Below are positions 59,575-64,000 of a stretch of 64,000 bases of DNA, one piece after another. How positions within the stretch are numbered: position 1 is the stretch's first letter; every line of letters starts with the position of its first letter. The DNA is from Trichaptum fuscoviolaceum. Taxonomy: Eukaryota; Basidiomycota; Agaricomycetes; Hymenochaetales; Trichaptaceae. The stretch covers positions 4,474,599-4,538,598 of the forward strand of contig CAJSYZ010000004.1 of NCBI GenBank assembly GCA_910574455.1. The letters run 5' to 3'. The position numbers were made by a program, and so were the translations under genes. A model generated the notes under the pieces. The model was not told the DNA's origin. It searched no databases and saw only the letters and a program-made list of their open reading frames with translations.

Positions 59575-61745
59575 TTATTCGTGGCGCAGCCTTGAGGATC
59601 GTTTCTCGCGGGCAAGTTGCAATTGTCTTGCCTTGAACTTTCTTGTCCGAGCATCTGCCATCATCTGCTTTGCTTCCGGCGAAAGCTCAGAAGACGAGGC
59701 GGGCGAAGCTGGTTCCATGAGTGACCGACTGCGGGAGGGTGTCATGGGCACCTGCATGGTTGCGCTCTTCCCGGCATCATAATGTGATGTTGTGGCTGAG
59801 CCTTTCAATGCCCATCAGAATCATACATAGTAGAGAATAGGTGGCACATACGAGCAAGCTCTGGAGCTGTGGTACCTTTCTTTGCGTTAGTTCGGCTGGT
59901 TCCTTTCCCGCTCTTTCCTTCGGTAGGGCGAAGCTGTTTCGGATACGAAATCGTTGGATTTGTATCCGCAGGGCCCACCATTCCGCTAGTCCTCTTTGAG
60001 ATTGAGCCAGTCCTTGAAGTACGAGATGGGATCCGGGTATATGTGTCCTGCACTGCACCGTACAATGGATCATTTGTGATCTCTCCAAACGCAGCACGAC
60101 TTTCACCAGCTCTGCGACTTGGTTTACGACCTTTATCCACCGGGTCTCGAGGAAGTGACCTTCGTTCTTGTACAATTTGATTGGAGTTGTGCATGGCCTG
60201 TCTTTCGTAACCATGCTGCCGTTCATCGTACAAGAACACATTTGCGCCGGTAGAGCTTCTCGAACTTCGTCTATCAATGTCTGTCGCCTTATATCTCTTT
60301 GACCTCAGTACTTCAGCTGCTCCTGTACTGCGTGCTTTTGGTCGTGGTCCTTGATCCAAGTTGTAGGAGGTGACTGAGCTGGGCGTAGGTAAAGCGAGAG
60401 CCGCAAGTCCTTTTGCAGACAAAGGATATGCAGGAATGTCGGCAGGAGAACATTCGTTGATTAAGATCTGAGGAATGTTGAAAGCTGAACCAAATGGTCG
60501 ATTCGAGGAAGCTTCAGCATCATGTCGTGCATTCATTTCATCATCTTCCTTCTGTCCGAGTAGGTCCTCGATGCACTGCGATTTTCGACGTTCGCGCTTC
60601 TCGGAAAGGAAGTTAAATACTTGAGAAGCACGTTGAGAGGGCGTTCGAGTAATGCGATGTACGGTTTCCAATGTGTTGTCAGGGTTTACCTTGTTCTCCA
60701 AAACAGATATGTTCTCGTCTTCAGTGCTGAGTTCTACCTCCAGAGACGAGAATATTGGGTAAGTGGTGGTGGAATCAGACGAGAAGGTACTATCGAGGTT
60801 TCCAGAGAGGCCCGTTTCAAACGCAGACATAGTCGGTGTTTCGAGAGGTGGCGAGTCTGGCAACGAGATGGTAGACAAGCTTGAGGTGCTTTCAGCACTT
60901 TCGCTATTGTGCCATCAGGACAATGTCGAAGGTCTGCATGAATAAGAAGCACTCACGCAATGCACCGCTCCGCCCATGACAGATCTCCCTCAATCGCATC
61001 TTCAGACTTTTCATCGACTTCGCTTCTTAACAGGTCCTTGAATGTGCTTTCCCTGCGACTCCTAGCAAGCGCTGAAGGCAATGGAGGAGGGGTGTTGGAG
61101 AAAGCATGCTCATCCAGTCTACCATTATCGTCATACATTTCAAGAAGGCTGACGACGGATGGATCTTGGCGAAGGCGGTTCAGCCTGTTGACATCGCGCG
61201 GCGTGAAGGGTATCTTGCGAGGATCAGAAAGTTGTCTGCGGCGAGGCGGCGAGGCTACTTCGAGAAGGTTTGGAGTGCTTCTGTAATCATGTCGACGGGG
61301 TGTGCAAAGGGAATCTCGAAGTGGCGGATTCGCATTTGGAAATTCTGTCTGTGAGAGCAGTTCTCGTTGAAGAACTTTCACTGTATAAGAATTCTTTGTC
61401 TGGACACTGGCATTTTTCGTTGTTGATAGGAGTGTGTTTGACCTTGAAACTGAATCAATAGGGTGTGCTGAAAGGCCATGTCAGAGACTGGACGGAAGAC
61501 AGGATAGCTAGGAACATACGTATCGGTGGCAGTTCTCTGAAATCTCTCTCTGCGACGACACGAAAATGTGCCGACGACGAGCGCAAGAGGCGGGACGCCG
61601 CAACTTCAGAGTCGCCATCCGTTCTTAGTGGACGTAGTGTCGTATCGAGTTGGTTCATGTATGGTCGCGAGTGCAGTTGCTGATGTTTGTCTGTATTCTT
61701 TCCTTTCTTCTTTCCCAGCGAGAAGAACTTCTTGAAAAAGCCCAT
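59575..61745 (-). CDS. Uncharacterised Ser/Arg-rich protein with basic N-terminal signature
   Basis: The ATG at 61745 starts MGFFKKFFSLGKKKGKNTDK, a basic-aromatic leader that could bind membrane, possibly with N-myristoylation at Gly2 (inference). Exons continue through RELPPI, a large exon (STPNLLEVASPPRRRQLSDP, FTPRDVNRLNRLRQDPSVVS), then a main exon with LPTPSSVTSYNLDQGPRPKA and many RRSS/SRTSRT tracts. The last exon has MTPSRSRSLMEPASPASSSE and ends ARTRKFKARQLQLAREKRSS-RLRHE. The protein looks disordered and rich in S/T-P and R-x-x-S sites, so regulation by phosphorylation is likely. I recall similar uncharacterised proteins in basidiomycetes but no function. The join at about 59860-59810 is in phase with GCT-C|GC-TCA. 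Confidence 0.75.
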
Positions 61746-62358
61746 TTTGAATCAAAAAGAGTTCAAGAAAGATCGTAATTCCAAGAGAGGGTCGTTTCAA
61801 AGAGCGTTGAGGGCTTTAGTCGTGAGTTCCTCCTGAGGGATTGGAACGGTGTCAAAGTCGAACTCAACGACGAGCGTCGCGACCCCCTCAACGCGGCGTT
61901 GCTGATTGGCCAGTCACAAGACCTCAACATAAGGTCACGTGCACTTGACATGTCACGGCTTCCGAGTCAGTGACGTAATGCCACTTAGGCTGGGCAGTGA
62001 TCGACCCCGATTTACCTTTCAAACTTCTCACCTTCCTGTTCGTTACATAGTTCTCTCCTTTCGCCCTTTGTCATGGGTGTCCTGCGTCTCTGATGGCGCA
62101 TGAACTTGCTTCAAAATATATAAATGACAATTGATAACATGGCGCAGCTGTAACTTCAAGTCCCAGTCATTTCACGCATAGATAATTAATAAAAAAAACC
62201 AATGCATTGGGGTATCAATATGAGTTATAAGTACAGGCCTGTAATAACCGATGATAAACGATAGTAGATGTATATCAGTACCAGACTGATAATAGAGCCT
62301 TCAATCCTATTTCGTTACTGCTGCAACTAGGGAATGTGGGGTAGGAGAGTACAATCGT
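61746..62358. other. Upstream region of the 59.6-61.7 kb gene and 3' flank of the peptidase gene
   Basis: Contains a CACGTG hexamer near 61936 (in GGTCACGTGCAC), a common binding site for bHLH/bZIP-type regulators. It is a candidate element only. No coding frame is supported. Confidence 0.45.
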
Positions 62359-63868
62359 TTACTTGGAAAGGGTCGCAAAGCCGACGCGGCTCTGGGCGAG
62401 GTCAAAGGCTATAGGAGGACACGATGAGCGCAGGAAGAAAAGAGAGAGCTGCAGATACGTACAGGTATAAACGTTGCGGAGGAAGACATCGCCGAGGATC
62501 CAGAAGCCTTAAAAACAGTTAGAAGAGAGAAGCTGACCGTCTCTAACAATACTGCTTACCCATTGAGTCATCAGCGACAAAGCCGCCAACGCAGTCGCTG
62601 GAGCCGTCAGAGACAGGTCCGAGGCTGAAGGTGTCCTTCGAAATGGGGAAGTCCTTGCCCTCGATAGAGACCGTGATGCCATCGGGAACTGCGCTGCAGG
62701 GGATAGTGTACAAGCCCTGGCCAGCGGTGGCGCTCGCGTCCTTCGCGCCTGGGATCTTGTCATAGATACCCTTGACGGTGGCGGAGTCGCCGTAGACGAG
62801 GGTGGTGCCGGTGTCGACAATCGCGTCGGTCGAATCGCGCTTGTTGATGATGCGGGTGCCGTTGCCAGAGCCGGTGCTGTTTCCGCCGCTCATCTTGACA
62901 CCGTCGAACTTGATCTGCCAGTAGCCGGGGGTGGTGACAGCCGTGTATGTCAGGTCGCCGGAGACCTTGCTCTTGTCAACGCCGCCGAGGTAGAGCTCAG
63001 AGCCGCTCTCGAGGAGAGTGAAGCCGAACTCTGCCGAGCCAACCTGCTTGTCGTTGACAAGGGACTGGAAGACAGGCGGGGCCTTGTACTCGGAGATCTG
63101 CTCGAAGGCCATGCCCATCAAGCCGTCGGGGGAGAACTGCTTGCTGGCGAAGCCGTCCGAGTACTGCTTTGCAGCGCCGACGCTCTGGTTCGTTGCTGTA
63201 AGACCGCCGATGCTGACGGTGTCAGAGAAGACCTCGCCGTTGACGGTTGAGCCATCGCCGTACTTGAGCGTGAACTGCTGGCCAAGATCCTTCGCGGTGC
63301 TGCTCTTCGAAGTGTCGTAGGCAGTGTGGCCAGAGCATGTGTCACCGCAGTCCTTGCCGGGAAGGAAGAGATCGCTGGAACCAGTGTCGAAGTCAACTGC
63401 ACAAGATGAGTCAGTAGATGCTAATCTAAGGAGGGCAAATAGCTTCCTTACCTCGGAAAGTAACCGGAGGAGTGCCGACGGTGATCTCACCCTCCCAGAG
63501 TTCGCTGTTGTCGTCCTTGAGCGCAACCGTTCCAGAGCCACCATCGCGCTTGTGAAGAGAGCTGGCTACGAAGTTCGGGTGAACATTGCCAGTGTTCTTC
63601 TTGTAGTTCTCAAAGCCACGAGCGATTTTGCTGCGGAAAGGGATAATGTGAGTGATATTCAGTCTGAATATGTCGCTGCGAAGACGTACCCCTGGATGCG
63701 AGCATGGCGAGCTCGGATGGCATCCAAATCCACCACACCATTGTCCTTCACGAGCGTCGCACGCTTAGTGAGAGGGATCCTCAACCCGTTGCGTGCGTCC
63801 GGCGCAGCTGGCGCAGCGGCCACAAAGAACGGAAGGAGAGCCAAAACGGTAGCGAGCTTCATCTGCAT
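62359..63868 (-). CDS. Secreted A1 aspartic peptidase, polyporopepsin-like (429 aa)
   Basis: Five exons (63868-63690, 63630-63452, 63396-62560, 62507-62463, 62408-62359) sum to 430 codons. The N-terminus MQMKLATVLALLPFFVAAAPAA is a signal peptide; an equally good Met lies two codons in. A propeptide with a basic KR site follows. The mature enzyme has both catalytic Asp motifs, FDTGSSDLFLPG and DAIVDTGTTLVYGDS, the flap KYGDGSTVNGEV, the active-site helix GLMGMAF, a Cys pair, and the C-terminal WILGDVFLRNVYT and FDLAQSRVGFATLSK. Several N-x-S/T sequons are present. It should act as an acid protease outside the cell, in nutrient acquisition. Close resemblance to polyporopepsin-type enzymes supports a wood- or litter-decay Agaricomycete, though this is inference. 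Confidence 0.95.
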
Positions 63869-64000
63869 GTTGAAGAAGGAGAGAGGGGCAATGGACTGAT
63901 GTCAAAGCGAGGACTCGAGAGAAAGGATGAGCTTGGAAGACCAGCTGCTCGTGCCTTTCCATTGCTCAGAATTGCCCAGGTTTTATACTCTTCGTGAACG

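Overview
The window is fungal nuclear DNA, almost certainly from an Agaricomycete basidiomycete (a Polyporales-like fungus is my inference). Coding regions are broken by many short introns, mostly 48-62 nt, with GTRNGT donors and CAG or TAG acceptors. Genes lie on both strands with no operons. The set includes fungal tropomyosin, an alpha-1,3-glucan synthase relic, a secreted aspartic peptidase and a Plavaka-type transposase. Exon coordinates were read by eye from splice signals. For the genes where exon sums are quoted, they divide by three.

1-24.5 kb, mainly housekeeping. It opens with a decayed copy of the splicing factor CLF1, running off the left edge. Then come a long gene-poor stretch, an acidic orphan protein, a C2H2 protein, mitochondrial TIM44, a fungal AAA ATPase, methionine sulfoxide reductase B, tropomyosin, a DUF2408/UPF0662 protein and mitochondrial cytochrome c heme lyase. 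A complete 2,043-bp non-autonomous DNA transposon (20837-22879; 317-bp inverted repeats, 8-bp target duplication CACCAATG) sits 139 bp upstream of the heme lyase start codon. A GNAT-ankyrin protein follows.

24.5-39 kb: a gene-poor gap, a GH47 alpha-mannosidase with an 854-nt intron and a large charged insertion, glycerol kinase, a multi-span membrane protein, and the DEAD-box helicase DBP9.

39-59.3 kb, accessory and mobile. A 23-bp perfect inverted repeat lies at 39188 and 59216. Similarity starts abruptly at its outer edge and continues patchily inward. Between the copies are a divergent gene pair (a Plavaka/CACTA transposase and a coiled-coil accessory gene with an array of phase-0 micro-exons), an orphan coiled-coil protein, 1.2 kb built from a few self-complementary short words, a WD40 relic, a frame-broken DEDD exonuclease and a broken alpha-1,3-glucan synthase fragment. 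Either this is a giant composite element with captured host sequence, or an island of nested insertions.

59.3-64 kb returns to ordinary genes: an uncharacterised phospho-site-like protein and a secreted A1 aspartic peptidase.

Functional links are by cell role, not clustering: TIM44 and heme lyase serve mitochondria; CLF1 and DBP9 are RNA-processing factors; GH47 and the peptidase belong to the secretory pathway.
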